NCBI GenBank assembly: GCA_039566865.1
Contig: CM076949.1
Location: 6,043,501 to 6,107,500 of the forward strand
Length of the DNA stretch: 64,000 bases
DNA from: Aurelia coerulea
Lineage: Eukaryota; Cnidaria; Scyphozoa; Semaeostomeae; Ulmaridae
Direction: 5' to 3'
Part shown: in pieces, positions 28,368 through 39,016 of the stretch
Layout: each line of letters starts with the position of its first letter
How positions within the stretch are numbered: position 1 is the stretch's first letter
Program-made: the position numbers and the translations under genes
Notes under the pieces: model-generated
Told to the model about the DNA's origin: nothing
What the model saw: the letters and a program-made list of their open reading frames with translations, nothing else
Databases searched by the model: none

Positions 28368-29582
28368 CCGGGTGACCCACAAAAACTTCACGAGCTATGC
28401 ATCTCATCTAGATCCCAGAAGGCCAATTTTTGAACACAAACAAGGTATCATCATGTAACTGCAGGGCTTAGCTATCTTCTGGGACGTTGCTTGGTCACTT
28501 TAAGCTATACACGTTTTTTTATAAGAAACTTGGATCAGCACTTACTACTAAAAGTTTCTGAATTTCGTATGAAAATTTCGATGTTTTAGTGGTAAAAGTT
28601 TCTTGATTAGTTTCTTAGTTTTTGGGCCTAAAATTGTGGTATCGTTCGAAGTTGAGCCTTCTTATCGACAAAGGGCTTCCATTTTGCATTGACATTGTCA
28701 CCTCGAATAAGCCATGCACATTCATGCAAAAATTTATCAATTTTTGCAGTTAAAAGTTACAAAAAAGATGAATGTACCTTTGTTAGAGAGACCTAAAATA
28801 AGAGAGACATACAGAAATATAATTTTAGAGTTTCTTAACTGTTCTTGAGCGTAGTACTAGAGTTTCTTAAATTTTTAGTCATCGTAGTACTAGTTTCTTA
28901 TAAACCAGTTTCTTATAAAAAAAAACGTGTAACTACCCTATGGTAATTCATTCATTTCTTTTACTTTCCCATCCTTTTCCAGTCCATGTTTTGGAAGATG
29001 TGATAAAAGGGGAATTCCAATTTGCTTACGAACATGAAATTGGAATAAAGAGCAAAAATAATTCATGTTACAATCAATATATTTATCCAGACGACTTCAA
29101 ATCCATCTCTATGTTAAGTTTTTGCAAAATGATGACCACAAAAGGAAAGCAATAGTTTCATTCTAAATGAGAAATGTAGAACTTTTTTCAATCTCGCTTT
29201 TCGGACTTGTTGGGGAGATTTTTTTGATAGATTGTGTTTCAGCTCTGTTGTGAGCGAATTGACGTTTGGGGCTCACGATCGCATTCACATTGTTGCTATT
29301 GTTTTTTCCCTTGTCAACAATCAAGCCAATTTGCAAATTGCATAAGTGAAGTAAATCGTTACTGCGCATGCGATCTGGAGCCATTTTTGGGGGATTACTT
29401 GATGCTTACAACTTTGCCCGTTCGTATCCCCAACAAGGACGGTAATCATAGCTCAAATTGAGCATGCAGCATCCAAAAAGATAGCCTTTCTGCTAAACGG
29501 TGAAACCAACCATTTCTCAATAGCTCTTGATTTCAGAAAGCTAATTATGTTCCAGCTCGTGAAGTTTTTCTGGGTCACCCGG
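28368..29582. mobile_element. fold-back element with CCGGGTGACCCA ends, plus nested MITE
   Basis: Left CCGGGTGACCCACAAAAACTTCACGAGC; right GCTCGTGAAGTTTTTCTGGGTCACCCGG; a TA lies directly before the left end. 1215 bp in total. A second element (28508-28931) is nested inside. Confidence 0.85.
28508..28931. mobile_element. nested MITE with TACACGTTTTTTTATAAGAAACT ends
   Basis: 424 bp. TACACGTTTTTTTATAAGAAACT at the left and AGTTTCTTATAAAAAAAAACGTGTA at the right are inverted. Related GTTTCTTATAAAAAAA phrases occur at about 60925 and TATAAGAAACTAGACAGCCTG at about 12020. Confidence 0.8.
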
Positions 29583-30090
29583 TGGTAGAATTATGAATTA
29601 CATATAAACTTATTTTGATGTTTAATTCGTTATTAAAATCGCAAATAATTAAAGGTGCACAAGGGTATATTTCTTTACTTTTGTTGTAATTATTGCGGAC
29701 AAACTGGAGCTATATTAGTTATAGACGTAATTATTTATTAGAATAAGCTGATAGAAGGAGTAAGTTTCCCAGTGAACATGCAAGGAGACTTAACGAAAAG
29801 CTATGCCAAAATTGCTGTTAGGTGCAAATTTTCGTGAATTTCGAAAATGATAAGATTTATTACAAAAGATTCTGCTTTTTCGCAAAATTATTCAGACATC
29901 AATGTTGGTATAGACTTGTCTAATTAGCTGTAAGTGTAAAAGATTGTATTTTTGTAATGAACGCAAATCACGATTCTCAAAACATTGTCTCTTTTTAGTT
30001 GAAGTCCTCCACGATTTTTCGTAAAAAGAATTATTTCATTAGGTCTCAATTTCAAAGACAGTCAAAATGAGCAGCTTAAGAAATAGAACA
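29583..30090. other. intergenic, nothing recognised
   Basis: AT-rich; no repeat family or coding signal seen before the 69-bp array. Confidence 0.5.
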
Positions 30091-30821
30091 GTTTACCGAA
30101 AAGCGCAAGCCTATAGCCTTACCTTTCGATGAAAAATTGGCACTTTCAAAGAAAGCCAATTTTAACGAAAAAGGTAAGCCTATAGCCTTACTTTTTGATG
30201 AAAATTGGGTACTTTCAAAGAACGCCGAATTTAGCGACAAAGGTAAGCCTTACTTTTTGTCTTACAAAGGTAAGCCTATATCCTTACTTTTTGATGAAAA
30301 ATCGGCACTTTCAAAGAAAGCCGATTTTAGTGAAAAAGGTAAGCTTATAGCCTTACTGTTTGATCAAAAATGAGTACTTTCAAAGAAAGCCGATTTTAGC
30401 GAAAAAGGTAAGCCTATATCCTTACTTTTTGATCAAAAATGGGCACTTTCAAAGAAAGCCGATTTTAGTGAAAAAGGTAAGCTTATAGCCTTACTGTTTG
30501 ATCAAAAATGAGTACTTTCAAAGAAAGCCGATTTTAGCGAAAAAGGTAAGCCTATAGCCTTACTTTTTGATGAAAAATGGGCACTTTAAAAGAAAGCCGA
30601 TCTTACCGAAAGAGGTAAGCCTATAGCCTTACTGTTTGACGAAAAATGAGTACTTTCAAAGAAAGCTGATTTTAGCGAAAAAGGTAAGCCTATAGCCTTA
30701 CTGTTTGACGAAAAATGAGTACTTTCAAAGAAAGCCGATTTTAGCGAAAAAGGTAAGCCTATAGCCTTACTTTTTGATGACAATTTGGCATTTTCAAAGA
30801 AAGCCGATTTTAGCGAAAAAG

Positions 30822-30993
30822 GTACCCTAAAACGTTAACATTTGTCTAAAAACAATAAAATGAAACTTTAGACAACCGGCTTTAGAAAAATTGCCTTCTT
30901 TTGATACCCGGCGTTGGAAAAAAGAGGCGAAAACGATACCCGGAAAGGAGTGCACATTGCGTCAGCAAAATATACTAAGTAGCCCCCCCGGGG
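30822..30993. mobile_element. G-run-capped element, 5'-truncated, inside the array
   Basis: Matches the right two-thirds of 31756-32015 (GTACCCTAAAACGTTAACAT...AAGTAGCCCCCCCGGGG). Its left edge fuses with an array unit at GAAAAAGGTA, where array and element are themselves similar. Confidence 0.8.
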
Positions 30994-31755
30994 AAAAAGG
31001 TAAGCCTATAGCCTTACTTTTTTATAAAAAATGGGCACTTTCAAAGAAAGCCGATTTTACCGAAAGAGGTAAGCCTATAGCCTTACTGTTTGACGAAAAA
31101 TGAGTACTTTCAAAGAAAGCCGATTTTAGCGAAAAAGGTAAGCCTATAGCCTTACTTTTTGATGAAAAATGGGCACTTTCAAAGAAAGCCGATCTTACCG
31201 AAAGAGGTAAGCCTATAGCCTTACTGTTTGACGAAAAATGAGTACTTTCAAAGAAAGCCGATTTTAGCGAAAAAGGTAAGCCTATAGCCTTACTTTTTGA
31301 TGAAAAATGGGCACTTTCAAAGAAAGCCGATTTGAGCGAAAAAGGTAAGCCTATAGCCTTACTATTTGATGAAAAATGGGCACTTTCAAAGAAAGCCGAT
31401 CTCACCGAAAAAGGTAAGCCTATAGCCTTACTTTTTGATGAAAAATGGGCACTTTCAAAGAAAGCCGATTTTAGCGAAAAAGGTAAGCCTATAGCCTTAC
31501 TTTTTGATGAAAAATGGGCACTTTCAAAGAAAGCCGATTTTAGCGAAAAAGGTAAGCCTATAGCCTTACTTTTTTGAAAAATCACTTTCAAAGAAAGCCG
31601 ATTTTAGCGAAAAAGGTAAGCCTATAGCCTTACTTTTTGATGAAAAATGGGTACTTTCAAAGAAAGCCGATTTTAGCGAAGAAGGTAAGCCTATAGCCTT
31701 ACTTTTTTGATGAAAAATTGGCACTTTCAAAGAAAGCCGATTTTAGCGAAAAAGG

Positions 31756-32015
31756 CCCGGGGGGTGTACTTGACTTTCCATTGTACAGGGGTGTGCACTT
31801 CCCTCGAAATGATAGCCGGTTTTAGGAAAAATCGGCGAAAAGGATACCCTAAAACGGTAACATTTGTCTAAAAACAATAAAATGAAACTTTAGACAACCG
31901 GCTTTAGAAAAATTGCCTTCTTTTGATACCCGGCGTTGGAAAAAAGAGGCGAAAACGATACCCGGAAAGGAGTGCACATTGCGTCAGCAAAATATACCAA
32001 GTAGCCCCCCCGGGG
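31756..32015. mobile_element. G-run-capped element inside the array
   Basis: 260 bp, CCCGGGGGGTGTACTTGACTTTC ... AAGTAGCCCCCCCGGG. It sits inside a unit, with AAAAAGG on both sides (a possible 7-bp target duplication, though the unit makes this ambiguous). Same family as 317-613. Confidence 0.85.
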
Positions 32016-34947
32016 AAAAAGGTAAGCCTATAGCCTTACTTTTTGATGAAAAATGGGCACTTTCAAAGAAAGCCGATCTTACCGAAAGAGGTAAGCCTTA
32101 GCCTTTTGATGAAAAATCAGCACTTTCAAAGAAAGCCGATTTTAGCGAAAAAGGTAAGCCTATAGCCTTACTGTTTGACGAAAAATGAGTACTTTCAAAG
32201 AAAGCCGATTTTAGCGAAAAAGGTAAGCCTATAGCCTTACTTTTTTGATGAAAAATTGGCACTTTCAAAGAAAGCCGATTTTAGCGAAAAAGGTAAGCCT
32301 ATAGCCTTACTTTTGATGAAAAATGACACTTTCAAAGAAAGCCGATCTTACCGAAAAGGGTATAGCCTTACTTTTTGATGAAAAATGGACACATTCAAAG
32401 GTGCCGATTTTAGCGAAAAAGGTAAGCCTTACTTTTTTATGAAAAATGGGCACTTTCAAAGAAAGCCGATCTTACCGAAAAGGGTATAGCCTTACTTTTT
32501 GATGAAAAATGGGCACTTTCAAAGAAAGCCGATTTTAGCGAAAAAGGTAAGCCTATAGCCTTACTTTTTGATGAAAATTAGGCACTTTCAAAGAAAGTCG
32601 ATTTTAGCGAAAAAGGTAAGCCTATAGCCTTACTTTTTGATGAAAATTTGGCACTTTCAAAGAAAGCCGATTTCAGCGAAAAAGGTAAGCCTATAGCCTT
32701 ACTTTTTTGATCAAAAATTTGGCACTTTCAAAGAAAGCCGATTTTAGCGAAAAAGGTAAGCCTATAGCCTTACTTTTTTATGAAAAATGGGCACTTTCAA
32801 AGAAAGCCGATTTTAGCGAAAAAGGTAAGCCTATAGCCTTACTTTTTGATGAAAAATGGGCACTTTCAAAGAAAGCCGATTTTAGCGAAAAAGGTAAGCC
32901 TATAGCCTTACTTTTTGATGAAAAATGGGCACTTTCAAAGAAAGCCGATCTCACCGAAAAAGGTAAGCCTATAGCCTTACTTTTTGATCAAAAAATGGGC
33001 ACTTTCAAAGAAAGCCGATTTAGCGAAAAAGGTAAGCCTATAGCCTTACTTTTTGATGAAAAATGGGCAATTTCAAAGAAAGCCGATTTTAGCGAAAAAG
33101 GTAAGCCTATAGCCTTACTTTTTTATGAAAATTGGGCACTTTCAAAGAAAGCTGATTTTAGCGAAAAAGGTAAGCCTATAGCCTTACTTTTTTATGAAAA
33201 TTAGGCACTTTCAACGAAAGCCGATTTTAGCGAAAAAGGTAAGCCTATAGCCTTACTTTTTTATGAAAATTGGGCACTTTCAAAGAAAGCTGATTTTAGC
33301 GAAAAAGGTAAGCCTATAGCCTTACTTTTTGATCAAAAATGGGCACTTTCAAAGAAAGCCAATTTTGGCCAAAAAGGTAAGCCTATAGCCTTACTTTTTA
33401 GTGAAAAATGGGCACTTTCAAAGAAAGCCGATTTCAGCGAAAAAGGTAAGCCTATAGCCTTGCTTTTTGATGAAAAATGGGCACTTTCAAAGAAAGCCGA
33501 TCTTACCCAAAAGGGTATAGCCTTACTTTTTGATGAAAAAGGGGCATTTTCAAAGAAAGCCGATTTTAGCGAAAAGGGTAAGCCTATAGCCTTACTTTTT
33601 TATGAAAATTTGGCACATTCAAAGAAAGCCGATTTTAGCGAAAAAGGTAAGCCTTACTTTTTTATGAAAATTGGGCACTTTCAAAGAAAGCTGATTTTAG
33701 CTAAAAAGGTAAGCCAATAGCCTTACTTTTTTATGAAAATTGGGCACTTTCAAAGAAAGACGATCTCACCGAAAAAGGTAAGCTTATAGCCTTACTTTTT
33801 GATAAAAAAGGGGCATTTTCAAAGGAAGCCGATTTTAGCGAAAAAGGTAAGCCTATAGCCTTACTTTTTTATGAAAATTAGGCACTTTCAACGAAAGCCG
33901 ATTTTAGCGAAAAAGGTAAGCCTATAGCCTTACTTTTTTATGAAAATTTGGCACTTTCAAAGAAAGCCGATTTTAGCGAAAAAGGTAAGCCCATACTTAC
34001 TATTTGATGAAAAATGGGCAATTTCAAAGAAAGACGATCTCACCGAAAAAGGTAAGCCTATAGCCTTACTTTTTGATAAAAAATGGGCATTTTCAAAGGA
34101 AGCCGATTTTAGCGAAAAAGGTAAGCCTATAGCCTTACTTTTTTATGAAAATTAGGCACTTTCAAAGAAAGCTGATTTTAGCTAAAAAGGAAAGCCTATA
34201 GCCTTACTTTTTGATGAAAAATTGGCATTTTCAAAGGAAGCCGATTTTAGCGAAAAAGGTAAGCCTATAGCCTTACTTTTTGATGAAAAATTAGGCACTT
34301 TCAAAGAAAGCCGATTTTAGCGAAAAGTGTAAGCCTATAGCCTTACTTTTTGATGAAAAAAAGCCGATTTTAGCGAAAAAGGGGGGCCTATAGCCTTACT
34401 TTTTGAAAAATGGGCACTTTCAAAGAAGCCGATTTCAGCGAAAAAGGTAGCCTATAACCTTACTTTTTTATGAAAATAGGCACTTTCAACGAAAGCCGAT
34501 TTTAGCGGGTAAGCCTTACTATTTGAAAAATGGGCAATTTCAAAGAAAGACAATTTTTACGAAAATGGTACCCTTGGCTAGACCTATTTGACCATTTTCA
34601 ACGAAACCAATTTTAGCGAAAAAGGTAAGCCTATAGCCTTACTTTTTTATGAAAATTGACCTTTCAAAGACCAATATTTTAGCAAAAATGAAAGCCTATA
34701 GCCTTACTTTTTGATGAAAAATTGGCACTTTCAAAGAAAGCCAATTTTGGCCAAAAAGGTAAGCCTATAGCCTTACTTTTAATGAAAAATGGGCACTTTC
34801 AAAGAAAGCCGATTTCAGACTAAAAGTCCGAAAAAGTATACCCTTGCTCGCGGCACATCCCCAGGTACCTTTATTATGGAAGAACCTCCCCCGTGTTTCA
34901 AAGATAGCCAATTTTAGCGAAAAGGGTAAGCCTGTATCCTCATTTTT

Positions 34948-35238
34948 TGCAAGAGAAATATGAGAGAAATGCATCAAGCAAAAGAAGATAACGACAAGAG
35001 AAGCATAATATTTGGTGAACAAGGATATGATGAACATAATCAAGTATTTTAAGTACAATTAGAACCAATTTTGCTAACAATCTACAGTGTATTTGTTTTA
35101 CCTGGACTGACACTCTTTGAATGGTAAGGCATAACATTTTAATCGTAACGTTTGGTGGAATATTGCTCCAATATCTCTCATTCAATGTTGATTTAAAATA
35201 CTATGATAAAAAACACAGAAAGACATTTTTAGCAAGGC
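34948..35238. other. intergenic spacer, nothing recognised
   Basis: Short AT-rich stretch between the array and the FB-A fold-back. Confidence 0.5.
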
Positions 35239-35940
35239 AAGGACAGGGCCTTTTTCAAACACGTTTGTATACGAAGTAACAAGGACAGATTTTGTAACAC
35301 AATAGCATGAGTTGGTTTTTTTTTGACACCTGAATTCAAAGCGATCAGCGACCGCAGACAGGAAATTCCCTCAACCAGTAATTCAAAACAAACAATCCCG
35401 CTAAAGTTTCTCTGAAACCTAGTAGTGCGCTCGTTTTGCATTCCAGAAATTGTTTTCAAGAGCAAACACGAGCTTATGTCGAAAGAAGAAGGATATATCT
35501 ACACATCTACCACAGGCATTTTATTTCTTTGGTTCAGAAGCTGAGCAGTAAGTATTTTAATCACACCCAGAAAATAAGAGAATTCAGTCGCTTCCCCAAT
35601 CGGCTTCTGAACCAAATAAATAAATTGCCCGAGGTAGATGCGCAGATATATCCTTCTTCTTTCGATATGTGCTCATGTTTGCTCTTAAAAACAATTTCTG
35701 GAATGCACAACGAGCGAGCTAGCTGCCTGGGTTTCAGAGAAACTTTTGCGGCTTTTTTGTTTTGAATTACTGGTTGAAAGAATTTTCTTTGTCTGCGATC
35801 GCTAATCGCCTTGAATTGAAGTTTCAATCAAAACCAATTCGTGCTATTGTCTAACCAAATCTGTCCTTGTTGCTTATGTCCAATGTATGGAAAAGGAGAT
35901 TTTTATTTGACGTGAGAGAGCAAACTTAGGCCCTGTCCTT
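35239..35940. mobile_element. fold-back element, family FB-A
   Basis: Outer ends AAGGACAGGGCC and GGCCCTGTCCTT; arms of about 300 bp with the inverted pair ATTCCAGAAATTGTTTTCAA and TAAAAACAATTTCTGGAAT. Same family as the core of 5516-6374. Frames of up to 109 codons on either strand reflect the arms and are not genes. Confidence 0.85.
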
Positions 35941-36409
35941 AAATCGTAAAGTAAGCATTTGAAATTCAAAGTCCATTCAATTAGCACAGTATAATTTCTA
36001 TTCTCCCGCAATTTGTTGCCGTTGTTGTTTACCTTGTTTTCACCGTAGCAGATAAATATCTATCCGGTAGAAAAATTTATCCGCTGCCGTAAACAGGGCC
36101 TAATTCCGGCTGAAATGTAATCGGGCGAAAAGAGAGTTTCAATGCGTAGAATAGAGTGAAATCAATATCAGTGCCGCGAGCATCAGTCCAAGTAAACATT
36201 TCACATTACAAAAGCCTGGGGCACAATGTATTACATAAAACACTTGCTCTCTATATAATATAAACGGTGAAAATGCCAAACTGTTCGTCTAAGTACCGAT
36301 CACTTCACAACATAACAAACAGGAACGGCCTGCAGACGTCTTGCTAGCATATTAAACGAAGACCAAGTCTTTAAATTGAATTGGGTGGTTAAATGAAGCC
36401 AATAGACCT

Positions 36410-36565
36410 TTTAACTATTCTAAAAAAGAATCTGAATCGAACGATACTTTGATGCATTTTGTAGAATTTTAAAATGTGCACATTAGTGATAGAAGCTCAG
36501 TCGACCTTTCGTAAGAAAATGAGCGAAGAAATGGCTCGATCCAGACTCTTTTGTAGAATAGCTTA
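36410..36565 (+). mobile_element. MITE family M-A, diverged copy
   Basis: TAGACCTTTTAACTATTCTAAAAAAGAATC...GAACGATAC...ATGTGCACATTAGTGATAGAAGCTC...CTCGATCCAGACTCTTTTGTAGAATAGC. The right end is eroded. Confidence 0.75.
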
Positions 36566-37109
36566 TATGTGTAATGTCGTTTGAAAGGCTGTAGTCATTC
36601 GTCCTATCAAAACAAATACTAAAGTAAAAACCTCTCTATCAGTACAGCTACTTTAGTGTGGATTTAGGCCAAATTTGATTTTCAGACAGTCTGAAATTTC
36701 AGCGTGCCCGCAAAGGATCCTGGGTGACAATAGCTCTTTACTTAAAGCTTTTTATCCGACGCTGTACACATTATAAAACGTCAGTCAGTCGTTCTTTTTT
36801 CTATATTGTGATGTGATCGGAAACTAAATCATTAAAATTATGCACTTTCGAAACTAACCATCAACACTACTTACTCTAACTCTACTCTGAGTACATAGAA
36901 TCTGGCTAACATGACTTGATTGAACATGGCTACTGATAAGCTAATCACGTGACTATTGCGTTTAAAATTGATTAACAACAGTTGAGTCTCAAATACCAGG
37001 CAAATGCACGCAAATGCGCTATTTTATGAGGGATATTTGTTGGGATATCGATAAAATTGGCGTGAAATTTTGAAGTTATTTCTGATGTAAGCACTACTTG
37101 GATATGGCT

Positions 37110-37401
37110 TAAAAGGGCTGTACAATGTGTTAGTAAACAAAAGGCTTGTGTCATACAATTTCTGAAGCCTGCAGTGAGCTTTCGTGTGTAATGGCTAAAC
37201 ATTTTCAAAATGTGTGGCTCAGAATCCAGCTTTATCTCCAAAATCGTGGAAAGTATGAACAGTCTGACTAAACAGGCAAATTCTACTGAGCTCAAGCCTC
37301 TACGAAGTATCTTCATTTCCAGCGTATCTGCTGCTATTTGCATGCATTAGGGATACAAAAAAGTCATGATGTTTATAAATTTAAGTTGTACAGCCCCTTT
37401 A
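37110..37401. mobile_element. MITE with TAAAAGGGCTGTACAA ends
   Basis: 292 bp; TAAAAGGGCTGTACAA at the left and TTGTACAGCCCCTTTA at the right are inverted with one mismatch. The first bases resemble the ends of 18970-19322. Confidence 0.8.
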
Positions 37402-38423
37402 ACTGTCGTCGAAATTTGATTTCAGAGCCCCTTGAAATGCAACTCTGTTTGACCATAGAGCCACGGTCCATTCCTTGCACATATTGTTAACAGTAATACA
37501 ACATATATGCGAGTGATAACTTGGTTTCTGTTCATACTTATATTAGTGACTTTTTTGCTCGTTCCGCAAACGTATAGACTATAGATACAGAGCATACTCC
37601 ACCACAGAGGCATATCAAAGCCTTTTCGGAGGAGAGTGGATACAGAGTTGCTTCAAAGTAACTTGAATCGGAGTAATCTCAAACCTTCTCATCACTGTTG
37701 GGATATCAGTGCGTTGTGAAAAGCACAAAATTGCGGAGGAGATACAGATAGTAACATGGAGTAACGATTTAGGGAGGTGGGTAATCATTGAATAATCATG
37801 GGCGATCGGATACTAGTTATAATGTGATTCAAAAGGGGCTGTATTCCTACAGATTGACTATCTAGTTTAACCTCCATTGTCGTAATAATCGTAAAGAAAA
37901 GAACGAATAACTACAGTATCTTAATTGCATCAAACTGCCTAAAATGAATCAAAATTGTTAATTAGACGTTTGTAGGCGTGCATTACCGAAAATCGTTGTT
38001 TGTCTTTGCTCAGACATCGAAAAACGTACTAATTTTAGGGAACGAAGCATGTGAAATTCTAAAGTTAAATGTCAACGGGAGAGTGTTTGATGGAACGAAC
38101 ATATATTGGAAATTAAGATCCATGGACGCTGCTTAAAAATCAAAAAATTAAAAACCAAGAGAAACTTTAAATGCATAAAATTTGAATAAAATGAGAGAAA
38201 TGGGTAAAATTTTTAATAAACATAACTTTTCGTAAGAGTAGACGAAGGCTGAAGCAACCTTAACTGAGCAACTTAAACAGATGTTTAGATAAGCAAATGT
38301 TTCTTAAATATATCGGGTGCGCGAGAAAATATGCTTAAACGGATGTGAGCCACTAGATTCCCGAATTTTCATCACATTCTTTCAACTGATGCTACACATG
38401 CTTAACTTTCTCAAGTCCATATA

Positions 38424-39016
38424 CAGGGTGTCCCAAAAAAATTGTGCCCTGTTTGTCTGAAGATTGCGACAAAACGGCAAAACATTCTTGCCAAACTTTT
38501 GCATGATGGTGCTCTTCATATGTTCAATTAAAGTTTGCCACCATCCCCGTAAAAATCCGTTGAAAAATGATGGAACTACGACCTTCAGAACACCAAATTT
38601 GCCTGACGACTGAAACCACCAGTCGGCCATTTTGCCTTACTATTTTGCAGTGATAAGTATCTTCACGTGAGGTAAGAAATAATTTCTGTGAGGTTAGAAA
38701 TAGTGGAACTCTCCGAGGATTATCGAAATTTTTACGAGAGCTATGACATTGGAGGCTGCTGTTTCATTTTCATTCCATAAAGCTATTTATCGCTGCAAAA
38801 TAGTAAGACAATGGCCGACCGCTGGTTTCAGTGATCGGGCAAATTCGATCTCCTGAAGGTCATGGCTCCATCATTTTTCAACGGATTTTTATGGGGATGG
38901 TTGCAAACTTTGATTGAACATCTGAAGAGCACCATCATGCAAAAGTTTGGCGAGAATCTTTTGCTGTTTTGTCGCAATCTTCAGACAAACGGGGCACAAT
39001 TTTTTGGGACACCCTG
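38424..39016. mobile_element. fold-back element, family FB-B (CAGGGTGTCCC ends), copy 1
   Basis: 593 bp flanked by TA on both sides. Arms of about 240 bp, e.g. GAAGATTGCGACAAAACGGC and GTTTTGTCGCAATCTTCAGA, CAAACTTTTGCATGATGGTG and CACCATCATGCAAAAGTTTG. Other copies: 51461-52042, 59533-60133, and the start of one at 63796. No ORF with a transposase motif. Confidence 0.93.

Larger units (their letters stand above)
30091..34947. repeat. degenerate 69-bp tandem array (minisatellite), about 65-70 units
   Basis: The unit runs GGTAAGCCTATAGCCTTACT, TTTTGATGAAAAATGGGCAC, TTTCAAAGAAAGCCGATTTT, AGCGAAAAA: 69 bp, a multiple of three, so some runs are open on both strands. On the + strand the 23-residue period is GKPIALLFDEKWALSKKADF then SEK; on the - strand SKAIGLPFSLKSAFFESAHF then SSK. 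The longest runs are 31022-31591 (-) and 32707-33204 (+). Stops (AAATGAGTAC), single-base indels and deleted units break every frame, and no promoter, splice or signal structure is seen, so it is scored as a satellite. Each unit contains the small hairpin CTTTCAAAGAAAG. Interrupted at 30822-30993 and 31756-32015. Confidence 0.95.
35941..38423. other. intergenic; two MITEs, otherwise nothing recognised
   Basis: Contains MITE M-A (36410-36565) and the AGGGCTGTACAA MITE (37110-37401). A 123-codon minus-strand frame at 36972-37343 overlaps the second MITE and has no recognisable domain. Confidence 0.5.

Noticed and set aside
31022..31591. 189-codon minus-strand repeat protein (SKAIGLPFSLKSAFFESAHF period)
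   Set aside because: The period is a multiple of three, so open frames arise on both strands by chance; neighbouring units carry stops and indels, and no start context or splice structure is seen. Kept as a repeat and a finding, not as a gene.
30091..34947. CRISPR-like array
   Set aside because: Units are contiguous without unique spacers, and the DNA is from an animal nucleus.
36972..37343. 123-codon minus-strand frame
   Set aside because: No domain or conserved motif, and it overlaps the MITE 37110-37401.
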